From Streptomyces sp. RKAG293 (GTDB lineage: Bacteria; Actinomycetota; Actinomycetes; Streptomycetales; Streptomycetaceae): a stretch of DNA of 64,000 bases. The notes below the pieces were generated by a model. That model made no database searches and was not told the origin of the DNA. It was given only the letters and a program-made list of their open reading frames with translations. Made by a program: the position numbers and the translations under genes. Shown here one piece after another: positions 1-9,955 of the stretch; position 1 is the stretch's first letter; each line of letters starts with the position of its first letter. The stretch covers positions 8,417,001-8,481,000 of the forward strand of contig NZ_JAJOZB010000001.1 in the NCBI RefSeq assembly GCF_023701745.1, written 5' to 3'.

Positions 1-3000
1 CGGGTGGAGGAGTCCTTCCACACGGCGGAGACCGCGCTGCGCACCTACAGCACCGTCGTCACCAACGCCCAGGCCGAGGCGGACCAGGCGCTGTCCGCGG
101 CGCAGGGGCTGCCGCAGGACGACGCGCAGCTGCCCGGCCTCAAGCAGCGTGCCAGCGACGCCCAGGGCGACGTGTCCACCGCGGCGAAGGAACTGCGCAA
201 GCAGCTGCACACGGCCGGCGAGCTGATGGTCCAACCGGTCAGCGACTGCGACCTGTTCTGGGAAGTCTTCCAGTGGCTGACGATCATCCTGTCCGTGCTC
301 GCGGTCTTCACCGGCGGCATCCTCGCCGTCATCGCCTGGGGCATGAACGCCGTCCTGCTGATCAAGACGATCGTCGCCTTCAGCCAGGGCAAGGCCAGCG
401 GCCTGGAGCTCGGCCTGGCCTTCCTCGGGGTGCTCTTCCCGACGACCAAGGGCATCAACGTCGGCGCGCTGCTCAAGGGGCTCGGCAACAGCCTCAAGGG
501 CGGCATCAACGGGCTGACGATGGCGGGGAAGAACATCTGGTCGCAGATCGGCCACTTCTCCACGCTCACCGGTCTGCCGAAGTTCGTCATCGCGCCCATG
601 GTGATCGGCGCCCACCTCGGCCCGGCCCTCAAGATCGACCTGGCCGGTCTGCTGCGCGGCATCGGCAACGGGGCCAAGGGCGGCTGGAACACAATGGTCA
701 CCGCCATCCACAGCGACTGGGCCAAGTTCACCGGAAACGTCGTCGGCGACTGGGCGAAGGCCGGAACGTACGGGCTGGTCAACATCCAGCGGATGGGACG
801 GTTCGGGATCGCCGCCCTGGTGCCGCTCAACGCCACCGAGATCGGCGTCCTCGGCTTCGGTGGCGCGGCCCGGCTCGCGTTCGGCGAACGCGTCCTGGGC
901 ATTCCCCACCCCGAGCTGCACGAACTGCTCGTCAACGCGGGCCGCACGGACGCCGCGCTGCACTTCGGCTCGCCGCTGGCGGGCGGCGGCCACGGCACGA
1001 TGGTGCCGTCCCCGATGGTGTCGCCGGGCGGACTGCACTTCTCGCCGGGGACGTTCAGCCCCAACTCCTCGCTGGGCGCGCTCTTCCGGCCGGGCACGGG
1101 ATTCGGCTCGGCCGGCACCACCAACCTCGTCCACCTCGCGCTGGGCTCGATGCCCACCGTCAACCTCGGCCACCTCGGGATCGGTTCGATCGGCACCATC
1201 CGCGGTGCCGGGCTCGACGGCCTGCACGCGCCGGGGGCCTCCCTCAGCGTGCCCACCGCCGTGAACCCCGGTTCGGGCGCGCTCAGCATCGGCGGTCCGC
1301 ACGGCATCGGCGCCCCCTCGGTGGTCGGGCACGCCGGTGGTGCGCCCGGCCTGCACGTCACCGGTCTCGGGGCGCCGCATCCGGGCGGTCTGAGCGTCGG
1401 CGGGGCGTCCCTGGTCACCCCGCCGCTGCCGCACGGCATGACGACACTGCCGGGCGGTCTGAGCGTGCCGCTCACCCACGGCGCCGGCATCTCCGCCGGG
1501 TCGCAGCTCGTCCACAACGCGGACCTCGCGGCCGGCCACGTACGGCTGGACAGCAATCTGCTGCTGCCCGGCCACACCGCCATCGACCTGCTGCGCGACG
1601 CGCACGGCTCGTCCCCGATGGTGCACGTGGACCAGGCGGTCTCCGGGGTGCACCCGGGAACGACGAGCGTGCCGCACACCGTCGGCATGGGCGAGGGCGT
1701 CACCATGGCCCGCGGCGCCGTCGGCCACGCCGAGGCGCTGAACGACCTGACCTTCCCCGAACTGCGCGCCCTCGCCTCGGGGGACGTCGCCGTGACCGGC
1801 ATCCGGGCCGACGGCATCACCCTGCGCATCGGGGACTCCGCGCCGAAGACGATCGACGCGCACGCGGTGGCCAACACGGCGCCGGTCCCGCCGGCGCCCG
1901 TCGCCCATGTGACGACCGGTTCCGTGCCGGGCGTGCCGCCGGCCGGGGTCCACGGCGTCCAGGGCGAGCACGCGCTCACGGTGCCGACGCAGCCGGGCGT
2001 CCGGACGACGCCCACCGGTCTGCTGGACCGCCCGGCGCCGTCCGTCACGACCGGGGCCGCGGTGCACCCCGCCCCCGCGCCGCGCGTGCTCAACACCCCT
2101 GGGCCGCTCCCGAAACCCACCCTGTCCACGCACGACCTGGCGATGAGCCTGCTACGTGGTGACGACGAGCTCCGTGCGCCCGCTCCCACCGGGCTCAGCG
2201 CCCACACCGGCGCCCCGGCCGGTGTCTCCGCCAAGCCGGGACTGGACGCCGCGGGCGCCGGCCACCCGGGCTCCGAGAAGGGCGCGCTCGACCTGGTCGC
2301 CCGGCCCGGTACCCCGGTCAAGGCCGACGGGGTGCCGGTGCCCGGCAGCTCCCTGCACGTGGCGGCGGCCGAGGTCCCGGTGCCGCACCTTCCCGTGCGC
2401 GCGGACAAGGGCAAGGGCATAGCGGTCGATCAGCCCGCAGTGGTGACCCCGCTGCCGCCCGGCGGGCGGGGCGGCCGTGCCGCGGAGCTGGTGATGAACC
2501 AGCGGATCCACGCCGCCCGGCAGATCGTCATCGGCGGCTCCAGCGGCTCCGAGGCCGTCGCGAAGCTCAACGCCTGGGCCAGGTACGAGCGGTCCACGAC
2601 GCAGCTGGGCAAGGCCGAGCAACAGCTCGACCACGTGACCCCGCCGCCCGGCCAGGGCGCCTCCACCGGGCCCACCGCGGCCTACCGGACGGCGCTGGCC
2701 GACGTCGAGCGGACCGGAGCGGCCGTCGACAAGGCCGAGGACACCCTGATCGCGCTCGGCATCGACGCCCGTGCCACCCGCATGGAGATCCGCTCCGTCA
2801 CCGGCAAGATCTTCACCGACCGCGGCGGCCTGCTCGGCGGCGCCCCCTCGACCCGCCCCCGCGCGCCGCGCCCCGGCGCCGCCGACCTGAACACACCGTC
2901 ACCGGCCGCCTCGCACACCGCCGCCGACGACGCGATGGACATCGACGTGCCCGCCACGGGAACGCATGTTCCCGGCCAGACCGCCGGTGGGCCGGTGCCG

Positions 3001-6000
3001 CACACCGTGCCGCACCCGCCCGGCCACGACGTCACGATGACCCCGCCGACCCGCCACGGCGACGACGCCATGCGGGTCGACACGCCCGCCCCCACCGGCG
3101 GCGTCCACACCTGGACCCCGCCGACCCCGCCGGCGGGCGTCACGGCCTCTCCGCACACCGCGGTCAACGACGCCTTCGCGCACTTGGGCGCGCGCACCGC
3201 CCGGCCGATGACCGCCGACCGCTACACGGCCCTGGTGCACGGGAGCGTCGAGGACTCCCGGCCCATCGCGTACGTGGTGAACGCGATCGTCAACTACCGG
3301 GAACTGGGCGGCCTGCAGTCGTTCCTGGACTCGGTCACGCACAACCTGACCGGCTTCGACGGCCGGGTCGCCGTCGTCATCGGCGTCAACGGCCAGGATG
3401 TCGCCGCGATCCGCGGCGCCATAGACAGCGCGCTCGGCGGGGCGTCGTTCCCGCACCCGCTCGCCCTGGTCGCCACCCCGATGCCCGCCGCCGCCAAGTT
3501 CGCGTACGGCACGGCCCGCAACGCCACCATGACCAGTGCCGCCAGCACCCATCTGGCGGAGACGATGATCAAACAGGGCAACCATCCCTACTTCTCCATC
3601 ATGGACTTCGACGCCCACCCGCACACGGTGCCCGGCGGCGAGCACGTCTTCCGGCACTTCGACGAGGCCCTCGGCGCGCATGGTTCGCCCGACTTCCCGC
3701 CGCTGCGGCCACTGATGATGTCGGGCGGCTACCGGATGCCCGACATGGCCGTGGCCGGCGTCTCGGAGGACCTGATCAAGGTCACCAACGAGCGGCTCGC
3801 CGGGGACGCGGCGAAGGCGCCGAAGCCGGTGAAGGCGGCTGCCGCCGGGGCCGTGAAGAGGCCGCGGGTTGTCAAGGTCAAGGGCGATGTCGGCGAGGAC
3901 TTCCTGCCCACCCTCGATGCCCGGATCCGCCTGGACATGCGGATCCGCGACCGGCTGGCGGGCATGCACCCGCAGCTGCCCTACTCCCCGGAGCCCAACC
4001 TCTTCGTCGACGCGTCCGCCGTCCTGCTGAACCGCCCCGGCCTGCCGCCGGTGCGGTTCGGCAACGGGGGCGCCGAGTTCCAGACCCTCAGCGAGCGGCT
4101 CAACCTGCTCAACGCCTGGGAGCTGGACCGGAACCTGCCGCTGCCGGCCTTCGGAGGCCTCCACCACACCCAGCTGCCGGAGATCCTGAGCCGGATCGAC
4201 GATGCCTTCCGGACGGATCGCCCACCGCTGAACCAGGTGGAGATCAACCACGCACAAGGAGTCCTCAACGACCTGGCGAACGCCGTGCGGAACGGGGACC
4301 CGCTGGTCGGTGGGCTCAGGGCCGACCGGGCACCGGTGGTCCTGCACGGCCTCGCCGAAGCGCTGGGCCAGGGCGCCCATCTGCCGGGTGTGCCGGCCGC
4401 CATGGCCCGTGAGGCGCGGCAGATCCTGTGGCACACCAAGGAAGCCCTCGACGCGCGGCTGACCCTGCGCGAGCTCAACGCGGCCAACCACGTCCTGCCG
4501 GAACGCGGAACCGCGTTCCTCACCGACTTCCAGGGCGCCGCGATCCCCACCGACGTGTCCCGCCTGCTCAAGGACCTGTGGAAGGACGGCACCCTCCCGC
4601 AGGACCACGCGCACATCAAGAAGCCGCTGGACCGGCTCTTCAACACCGACGCGTCGGGCGGCAACGCGCAGGCGGGCCGCAGCGGGCTCGAACTCGCCCC
4701 GCACCGCGACAGCTGGATCGCGAAGGACTACGCGAAGCTGCCGCCGGACCTCAACAACGGCAATCCGTTCGACCCGTTGTGGCCGGTCCACCACGGCGCG
4801 GGCGACCTGCCGCGCACCGGAACCGCCGCGGACCTCTCCCGCGACCTCGACCCCAGGCTGGGCACCCCGGGAACGCACCCGGTGGGCACCGCGGTCTCCA
4901 CCCCGCTGCCCGGCGGGGGCGCGTCGGTGTTCGCCGGGATCAACCCCGCCGAGCTGCGGCTGGTCTCGCACGGCCTCGCGCTCAGCGCGGACACCACGCA
5001 CTTCCTGCGCCACCTGCGGTACTTCGCCGCCGAGCACCTGCCGACCCGGGCCATCGACCTGTCGCCCGGCTCACTCTTCGCGGCGCTCGACCGCGCCGCC
5101 GTCTCGGCGGGCGACCTGGACCCGGCCCGGATGCTGCAACGGGTCTTCGACCGGATCGACAGTGTCGGCGGGGTGACCGCGGCGACCGCGCAGAAGCGGC
5201 TCAAGCTGTTCACGGACGGGCTGAACGCCCACAACATCGGCGTCGAGGACTTCTTCGTACGGCTCGTCCAGGGACGGATCCACCCGCCCACGGACACCCT
5301 GCAGGGCCTGCGCGGGGCCGATATGGGCGCGCACTTCGCCATGGACCAGGGCAGTCTGCACGTACTCAGCTTCTACGCGCACGCCGTGGGCCGGGACATC
5401 CGGGTGACGGGCGGCGACGGTGTGCCCCATCTGATCAACGGCCCCACCGGCGGCAAGCGCGCCCGCGACTTCCTGGAGATCACCTGGCACGACAGCCCCG
5501 GGAACGGCGGCTGGCACGCGCGGCTGTCCGACGGCTCGGACGCACCGGTGCCGCCCGTTGAGCGCGGCGGCCCGCCGCCGGGTGCCGACGGACGCGGGCC
5601 CACCAAGCGACCCCGCACCGACGCGCCCGGCGGCGGGACACCGCACGGCCCCGGCCGGCCGGACCACGGAACCCCTCCGACGGACCCCGGCACGACGGTC
5701 AAGGGAAAGGGCAAGGCAGCGACCACCGCCTCGTCCTCCACCCGGGGCTTCGGGCCGGGCGGATCCGTTCCCGCCGCTCCCCAGGTCACCCGCGTCGAGG
5801 CCGAGACCGCCGCCTGGGACGCCTACACCGAGGCCAACGGCGAACTCAACCGGGCGCAGCGGGCGTTGCAGGCGCTGGAGCCCGGGCCCGGGAACACCGG
5901 CGCGAGCGGTTCGCGCGGCTCCTCCAGCGGGTCGCACGCCTACCACCAGGCGATGGACCTGGTGCGCCGGGCGAACGCGGCCCTGAACCGGGCCGAGGCG

Positions 6001-6102
6001 GAACTCGGCAGACTGGGTATCGACCTGCAGGCCGCCATGCACAATCTCACCATCAACCCCGGCCGCCACCGCCCGCCACCGCCCTCCGGAGACGCCCCGT
6101 GA
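1..6102 (+). CDS. Giant multidomain protein, type VII/polymorphic-toxin-like (5' end outside window)
   Basis: The frame is open to the window edge, so the true start probably lies upstream; residues are numbered here from the GTG at position 4 (2032 aa visible). Order: helical N-terminus (1-75) resembling the end of a WXG100-like segment; a hydrophobic stretch (about 90-130); further Gly-rich amphipathic helices to 330; long Gly/His/Pro/Ala-rich linker (330-850); helical hairpin (855-935); GT-A glycosyltransferase-like region (about 1080-1430) with a DxD-type motif MDFDAH (D1201, D1203) and an RNA-Thr segment before it; helical region; and a region at 1650-1850 reminiscent of OTU proteases (PGSLFAAL with Ser1690 where Cys would be expected, GGWHARL with His1838). 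A second hairpin (1934-2020) repeats the first. The next gene overlaps by 4 bases. Known of families: WXG-type N-termini lead toxins out through type VII secretion. Inferred: a secreted effector or toxin. The domain calls are tentative. Confidence 0.7.
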   Translation, partial: RVEESFHTAETALRTYSTVVTNAQAEADQALSAAQGLPQDDAQLPGLKQRASDAQGDVSTAAKELRKQLHTAGELMVQPVSDCDLFWEVFQWLTIILSVLAVFTGGILAVIAWGMNAVLLIKTIVAFSQGKASGLELGLAFLGVLFPTTKGINVGALLKGLGNSLKGGINGLTMAGKNIWSQIGHFSTLTGLPKFVIAPMVIGAHLGPALKIDLAGLLRGIGNGAKGGWNTMVTAIHSDWAKFTGNVVGDWAKAGTYGLVNIQRMGRFGIAALVPLNATEIGVLGFGGAARLAFGERVLGIPHPELHELLVNAGRTDAALHFGSPLAGGGHGTMVPSPMVSPGGLHFSPGTFSPNSSLGALFRPGTGFGSAGTTNLVHLALGSMPTVNLGHLGIGSIGTIRGAGLDGLHAPGASLSVPTAVNPGSGALSIGGPHGIGAPSVVGHAGGAPGLHVTGLGAPHPGGLSVGGASLVTPPLPHGMTTLPGGLSVPLTHGAGISAGSQLVHNADLAAGHVRLDSNLLLPGHTAIDLLRDAHGSSPMVHVDQAVSGVHPGTTSVPHTVGMGEGVTMARGAVGHAEALNDLTFPELRALASGDVAVTGIRADGITLRIGDSAPKTIDAHAVANTAPVPPAPVAHVTTGSVPGVPPAGVHGVQGEHALTVPTQPGVRTTPTGLLDRPAPSVTTGAAVHPAPAPRVLNTPGPLPKPTLSTHDLAMSLLRGDDELRAPAPTGLSAHTGAPAGVSAKPGLDAAGAGHPGSEKGALDLVARPGTPVKADGVPVPGSSLHVAAAEVPVPHLPVRADKGKGIAVDQPAVVTPLPPGGRGGRAAELVMNQRIHAARQIVIGGSSGSEAVAKLNAWARYERSTTQLGKAEQQLDHVTPPPGQGASTGPTAAYRTALADVERTGAAVDKAEDTLIALGIDARATRMEIRSVTGKIFTDRGGLLGGAPSTRPRAPRPGAADLNTPSPAASHTAADDAMDIDVPATGTHVPGQTAGGPVPHTVPHPPGHDVTMTPPTRHGDDAMRVDTPAPTGGVHTWTPPTPPAGVTASPHTAVNDAFAHLGARTARPMTADRYTALVHGSVEDSRPIAYVVNAIVNYRELGGLQSFLDSVTHNLTGFDGRVAVVIGVNGQDVAAIRGAIDSALGGASFPHPLALVATPMPAAAKFAYGTARNATMTSAASTHLAETMIKQGNHPYFSIMDFDAHPHTVPGGEHVFRHFDEALGAHGSPDFPPLRPLMMSGGYRMPDMAVAGVSEDLIKVTNERLAGDAAKAPKPVKAAAAGAVKRPRVVKVKGDVGEDFLPTLDARIRLDMRIRDRLAGMHPQLPYSPEPNLFVDASAVLLNRPGLPPVRFGNGGAEFQTLSERLNLLNAWELDRNLPLPAFGGLHHTQLPEILSRIDDAFRTDRPPLNQVEINHAQGVLNDLANAVRNGDPLVGGLRADRAPVVLHGLAEALGQGAHLPGVPAAMAREARQILWHTKEALDARLTLRELNAANHVLPERGTAFLTDFQGAAIPTDVSRLLKDLWKDGTLPQDHAHIKKPLDRLFNTDASGGNAQAGRSGLELAPHRDSWIAKDYAKLPPDLNNGNPFDPLWPVHHGAGDLPRTGTAADLSRDLDPRLGTPGTHPVGTAVSTPLPGGGASVFAGINPAELRLVSHGLALSADTTHFLRHLRYFAAEHLPTRAIDLSPGSLFAALDRAAVSAGDLDPARMLQRVFDRIDSVGGVTAATAQKRLKLFTDGLNAHNIGVEDFFVRLVQGRIHPPTDTLQGLRGADMGAHFAMDQGSLHVLSFYAHAVGRDIRVTGGDGVPHLINGPTGGKRARDFLEITWHDSPGNGGWHARLSDGSDAPVPPVERGGPPPGADGRGPTKRPRTDAPGGGTPHGPGRPDHGTPPTDPGTTVKGKGKAATTASSSTRGFGPGGSVPAAPQVTRVEAETAAWDAYTEANGELNRAQRALQALEPGPGNTGASGSRGSSSGSHAYHQAMDLVRRANAALNRAEAELGRLGIDLQAAMHNLTINPGRHRPPPPSGDAP

Positions 6103-8855
6103 CCCCGCCCCCCGCCCCACCGGCGATCCACTACGTCGCCGATCCGGAACAGCGGCCGGCGGCGCATCCGACGATCGCCGCGGCCCTGGACGCGGCGGCG
6201 GACGGCGACGAGATCCGGATCGCCCCCGGCGGGTACACCGAGGCACTGCGCGTCGAACGGAGCGTCTCGCTGCTGGCCTGGACGGCTGACGGGCAGCACC
6301 CGTCCGGCCACCACGACCTGGTGACCGTCACCGCCCCCGACGAGGACCGGCCCGGCCTCGAAGTCGCCGCCGGCACCACAGTGGTGCTGCGCGGGCTGAC
6401 GGTCCGCGGCGGCGCGGCGAACCGTCCCGCCGTGCGGCTCGCCGGCGGCAGCACCACATGGTCCGGCGGCGGCATCACCCGCGGCCGGCTGGAAGTCCTG
6501 GGTGACGCGGCGGCCCGGCTGAGTGACACGACGTTCACCGGAGCCACCCTCACCGGCGCCCTGCTGCGCACCACCGGCACCGTGCACCTGACCGACTGCG
6601 TGCTGGCCGACACCGACGGCACCGGACTGGTGGCCGGCGGCTCCACCCACCTCGAACTGGAACGCACGACGGTACGAGGAGCGTCGGGCTCGGCGCTGCG
6701 CATCCGCGAGAGTGCCCGGGTCCTCCTGCGCGACAGCCGGATCGACCGCGCGGGCCGCAGCGGTCTGCTCGTCGAGGACCAGGGCTCCGCGCTCCTGACG
6801 GACTGCCGGATCCGGGACTGCGGCGCCGAGGCGGTGCGCGTCCTGGGCAGTTCGCCCGCCCCCGCGGACCCCGCCGGGGCCGACGACCGGACGGTCCGCG
6901 CCGACGACGGCGTACGCCTGCACGGCTGCGAACTGACGGACTCCGGCACCGACACGGTGAGCGTCACCGGCCAGGGCCATGTGCTGCTCACCGCGTGCGT
7001 GCTGCGCGACAGCGGCGGTTCGGGCGTGAGCGCCGGGGACGACTCCCGGGTGTGGCTCGCCGACACGCGGATCGCCCGCACGTCCGCCGCCGCGCTCCGG
7101 GTGCACGGCTCCGCCCGGCTGACCGCCGGGCAGAGCACCGTACGGGACTCGGCCGCCAACGGCCTGCTCGCCGCGGACGACGCGACGGTACGGCTGGAGG
7201 ACTGCGAGGTGGGCGAGTGCCGGTTCAGTCCTGTGCACATCGGAGGGCGGGCCACCGTCGTGCTCACGAGGCTGCGGGCGTCCGGTTCCCCGGAGCACGG
7301 TGTGCACGTGGTCGGCGAGGCGACCGTGGAGATGACGGACGGGTCGATCGCCCAGTGCGGGATGTCCGGTCTCGACGTCGCCGGTGAGTCGCGTGCGGAG
7401 GTACGCGGACTGAGCGTGCTGCGCTGCCGGAACGGCATCACGTCCGCGTCCCGGGGCCCGGTGCGGCTGCTCGACTGCGAGGTTACCGACGGGGAGCGGG
7501 CCGCCGTCGTGCTGGGGCCCGGCGACATCGAGCTGACGGGCGGGCGGCTGCTGCGGCCGGGCACCGCCGGGCTCGTCGTCGAGGCGGGCGCGCGGCCACG
7601 GGTGACGGATCTGGAGGTCCGGGAGGCGGCCGGCTCCGGTGTGGTGGTGGCCGGGGACGCCGAGCCGCGGCTGAGCGGGGTCCGCATCGTCCGGCCCGGC
7701 AAGAACGGCCTCATCGTCGAGGCCGGGGGAGCGGGACTGTTCGAGGACTGCGACATCGCAGGACCCGGGTTTCCCGCGGTGCACCTCGGCGCCGGGGCTA
7801 CCCCCGTGCTGCGGCGGATCCGGGTCCATGACGCGGGCGAGGACCTGAGCGCCGACCCCGGCGCCGATCCCGTGGTGGAGGACTGTGTCTCGGTCCGGGT
7901 GAAGTCCCCCCTCTGGCCCGCCGCCTCGCTTCCGGGCGTGATGGCGTCCGGACCGTCGGGAGCACCGGAGGTGAAGGGCTCGGGGGAGGGCTCGGGGGAG
8001 AGCGAGCCGGCCGCGGAGACCGAGGAGAGCCTGGACAGCCTGCTGGGTGAACTCGACGAACTCATCGGACTGGCCCGCGTCAAACAGGACGTCGCGTCGC
8101 TGGTCAAACTGATGCGGATGGTGCAGCGCCGCAGTGCGGCGGGACTCGCGGCGCCCCCGCTGAGCCGGCACCTGGTCTTCGCGGGGAACCCGGGGACCGG
8201 CAAGACCACCGTGGCCCGGCTGTACGGCCGGATCCTGGCCGCGGTCGGGCTGCTGGAGCGCGGCCACCTCGTCGAGGCCGACCGGTCGGCGCTGGTCGGC
8301 GAGTACGTCGGCCACACCGGGCCGAAGACGCAGCGGGTGTTCCAGGAGGCGATGGGCGGTGTGCTGTTCATCGACGAGGCGTATTCGCTGGCCCCGGTCG
8401 GCGGCAGCGCGGGCAACGACTTCGCCCAGGAAGCCGTCGCGACCCTGGTCAAGCTCATGGAGGACCACCGGGACTCGGTGGTGGTGATCGTGGCGGGCTA
8501 CCCGGCCGAGATGGAGCACTTCATCGACTCCAACCCCGGGCTGGCGTCGCGGTTCAACCGGACGCTGCTGTTCGAGGACTACGACACCGCCGAACTCGTG
8601 CGGATCGTGGAACAGCACGCCGCCTCGCACCAGTACGACCTCACGGACGCGGCACGGGCGATGCTCGACACCTACTTCGCCCATGTGCCCAGGGACGGCC
8701 GGTTCGGCAACGGCCGCTCCGCCCGCCAGGCGTTCCAGGCGATGACGGAGCGGCAGGCCTACCGGGTCGCGGAGATCGACGAACCGACCGAGGACGATCT
8801 GGTGACGCTGTCCGAGCTCGACCTGCCGGAACTCGACACCCAGCCCGCGACGTAG
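6099..8855 (+). CDS. Right-handed beta-helix repeat protein fused to CbxX/EccA-type AAA+ ATPase
   Basis: The GTG start lies in the stop codon of the giant gene (GTGA overlap), so the two are translationally coupled. Residues 1-600 are a long series of short repeats (xxG-x-V-xx-ES/D-xx-V-x-L-x-D-C patterns) typical of pectate-lyase-like parallel beta-helices. A Ser/Glu-rich linker follows, then a CbxX/CfqX AAA+ module (about 640-890) with Walker A GNPGTGKTT (696-704), Walker B VLFIDEAY (755-762) and the NPGLASRF segment typical of SpoVK/EccA ATPases. EccA proteins of type VII systems carry TPRs before this ATPase; here a beta-helix sits in that place. Inferred role: cytoplasmic chaperone or unfoldase that recognises and feeds the giant upstream protein. 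No signal peptide is visible. Confidence 0.85.
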   Translation: MTPPPAPPAIHYVADPEQRPAAHPTIAAALDAAADGDEIRIAPGGYTEALRVERSVSLLAWTADGQHPSGHHDLVTVTAPDEDRPGLEVAAGTTVVLRGLTVRGGAANRPAVRLAGGSTTWSGGGITRGRLEVLGDAAARLSDTTFTGATLTGALLRTTGTVHLTDCVLADTDGTGLVAGGSTHLELERTTVRGASGSALRIRESARVLLRDSRIDRAGRSGLLVEDQGSALLTDCRIRDCGAEAVRVLGSSPAPADPAGADDRTVRADDGVRLHGCELTDSGTDTVSVTGQGHVLLTACVLRDSGGSGVSAGDDSRVWLADTRIARTSAAALRVHGSARLTAGQSTVRDSAANGLLAADDATVRLEDCEVGECRFSPVHIGGRATVVLTRLRASGSPEHGVHVVGEATVEMTDGSIAQCGMSGLDVAGESRAEVRGLSVLRCRNGITSASRGPVRLLDCEVTDGERAAVVLGPGDIELTGGRLLRPGTAGLVVEAGARPRVTDLEVREAAGSGVVVAGDAEPRLSGVRIVRPGKNGLIVEAGGAGLFEDCDIAGPGFPAVHLGAGATPVLRRIRVHDAGEDLSADPGADPVVEDCVSVRVKSPLWPAASLPGVMASGPSGAPEVKGSGEGSGESEPAAETEESLDSLLGELDELIGLARVKQDVASLVKLMRMVQRRSAAGLAAPPLSRHLVFAGNPGTGKTTVARLYGRILAAVGLLERGHLVEADRSALVGEYVGHTGPKTQRVFQEAMGGVLFIDEAYSLAPVGGSAGNDFAQEAVATLVKLMEDHRDSVVVIVAGYPAEMEHFIDSNPGLASRFNRTLLFEDYDTAELVRIVEQHAASHQYDLTDAARAMLDTYFAHVPRDGRFGNGRSARQAFQAMTERQAYRVAEIDEPTEDDLVTLSELDLPELDTQPAT

Positions 8856-8880
8856 CGGCCGGGCGGCTGCCCCTTTCGGG

Positions 8881-9738
8881 TCAGCGCAGCCGCCACTTCT
8901 GGTTGGGCGTGCCCTTGCAGGTCCACAACTGCACCTTGGAGCCGCTCGCGGTGGCGTTGTTCGCCACGTCGACGCACTTGTCGGCCTGCGGGTTCACCAG
9001 GTCGCCGGCGCCGCTCATGATGAAGCGCTGGGCCGGGTTGCCGCTGCACCGGGCCAGCTGGATGAGGGCCCCGTCGTCATGGGATCCCCAGGCCACGTCC
9101 ATGCAGTAGCCCATCGACCGGACCGTGCCGTCGGACTGGAAGTCCCAACGCTGGCTGTTGGCCCCGTTGCAGGTGCCGATCTGCAGAGCGAGGCCGTCGG
9201 TCCCCTTGCCGCCGGGGACGGTGATGCAGCGGCCCGAACCCGTGCCGACCACGGCGGAGCCGGGAGCGATGTAGGGCTTGGGCTTCGGCGCGGGGGCCTT
9301 GGGCGGGACCGCGACGGGCGGGTTCGTCCGGGGCCTGCTCTGCGGCTGACCCGCGGGCGGGGCCGGCGGGGCCGCGACCGAACCGGGCCCGTTCGGGGCG
9401 ACGGGCTGCTGTGCCGTCGCCTGGGACCGCGGCTGCGTCACGGAGGACGTCTGCGACGGGGTCGCGGCGGGGGTGGTCGGGGTCCCCTTGGACGATGCGG
9501 TGACCACCGGACGGTCGGCTGCCGCCGTCTCCATCGTGAGATCGATATGGCTGATCAGCGGCACCGTCAGGGCGGCGATGCCGACCACCGCCGCCGCGGC
9601 GACGGTGGTCGCCCAGACCCGCCGGCCGGGCAGCAGCCCGCGCCGGGGCACCGTGGGGCGGCGCGCGAAGGTGTCGGAGAAGCGGGGCTCGGAGCTGTCG
9701 GGTCGCTCGGAGGACTGCTTCGGGGGAAGGGACGCCAC
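8881..9738 (-). CDS. Membrane-anchored protein with C-terminal ricin-type (R-type) lectin domain
   Basis: 285 aa from a GTG start preceded by AGGAG. An Arg/Pro-rich cytoplasmic N-terminus is followed by one transmembrane helix (about 46-70, VWATTVAAAAVVGIAALT...), a Thr/Pro/Ala-rich wall-spanning linker (80-150) and a beta-trefoil of about 125 residues. The trefoil carries paired cysteines and the three QxW-like closing motifs (SQRW, AQRF, NQKW) expected of R-type lectins. It probably displays a galactose/GalNAc- or polysaccharide-binding domain outside the membrane. It converges on the AAA+ gene with only 25 bases between them; whether it belongs to that system is open. No catalytic domain is attached. 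Confidence 0.88.
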   Translation of the reverse strand: MASLPPKQSSERPDSSEPRFSDTFARRPTVPRRGLLPGRRVWATTVAAAAVVGIAALTVPLISHIDLTMETAAADRPVVTASSKGTPTTPAATPSQTSSVTQPRSQATAQQPVAPNGPGSVAAPPAPPAGQPQSRPRTNPPVAVPPKAPAPKPKPYIAPGSAVVGTGSGRCITVPGGKGTDGLALQIGTCNGANSQRWDFQSDGTVRSMGYCMDVAWGSHDDGALIQLARCSGNPAQRFIMSGAGDLVNPQADKCVDVANNATASGSKVQLWTCKGTPNQKWRLR

Positions 9739-9955
9739 GTGGTCTCCTGTCGGGGTCAGGAGGTGTGCGCAGGAGGCGCCGGCGCAATGCCATCAACCGT
9801 TCCCAGAGGGCGGGTTGAGGCACTGACCACTCGCTCTGACCTCGCTCACCGGATACGTGGCCAGTGTACCTATCTCCCGCCCCCGGCTTTCGCGGGACTC
9901 TGCCTGCCGGACCCGCCGGCCACCCTTGTCCTGAAGAACCTCCCGTGCCCGGGTA

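Noticed and set aside
2899..5037. Long open frame (about 710 codons) antisense to the giant gene
   Set aside because: Arg/Val/Gly-rich translation without domains; a high-GC shadow of the plus-strand gene. Similar shadows at 45-2420 and 5940-8684 were dropped for the same reason.
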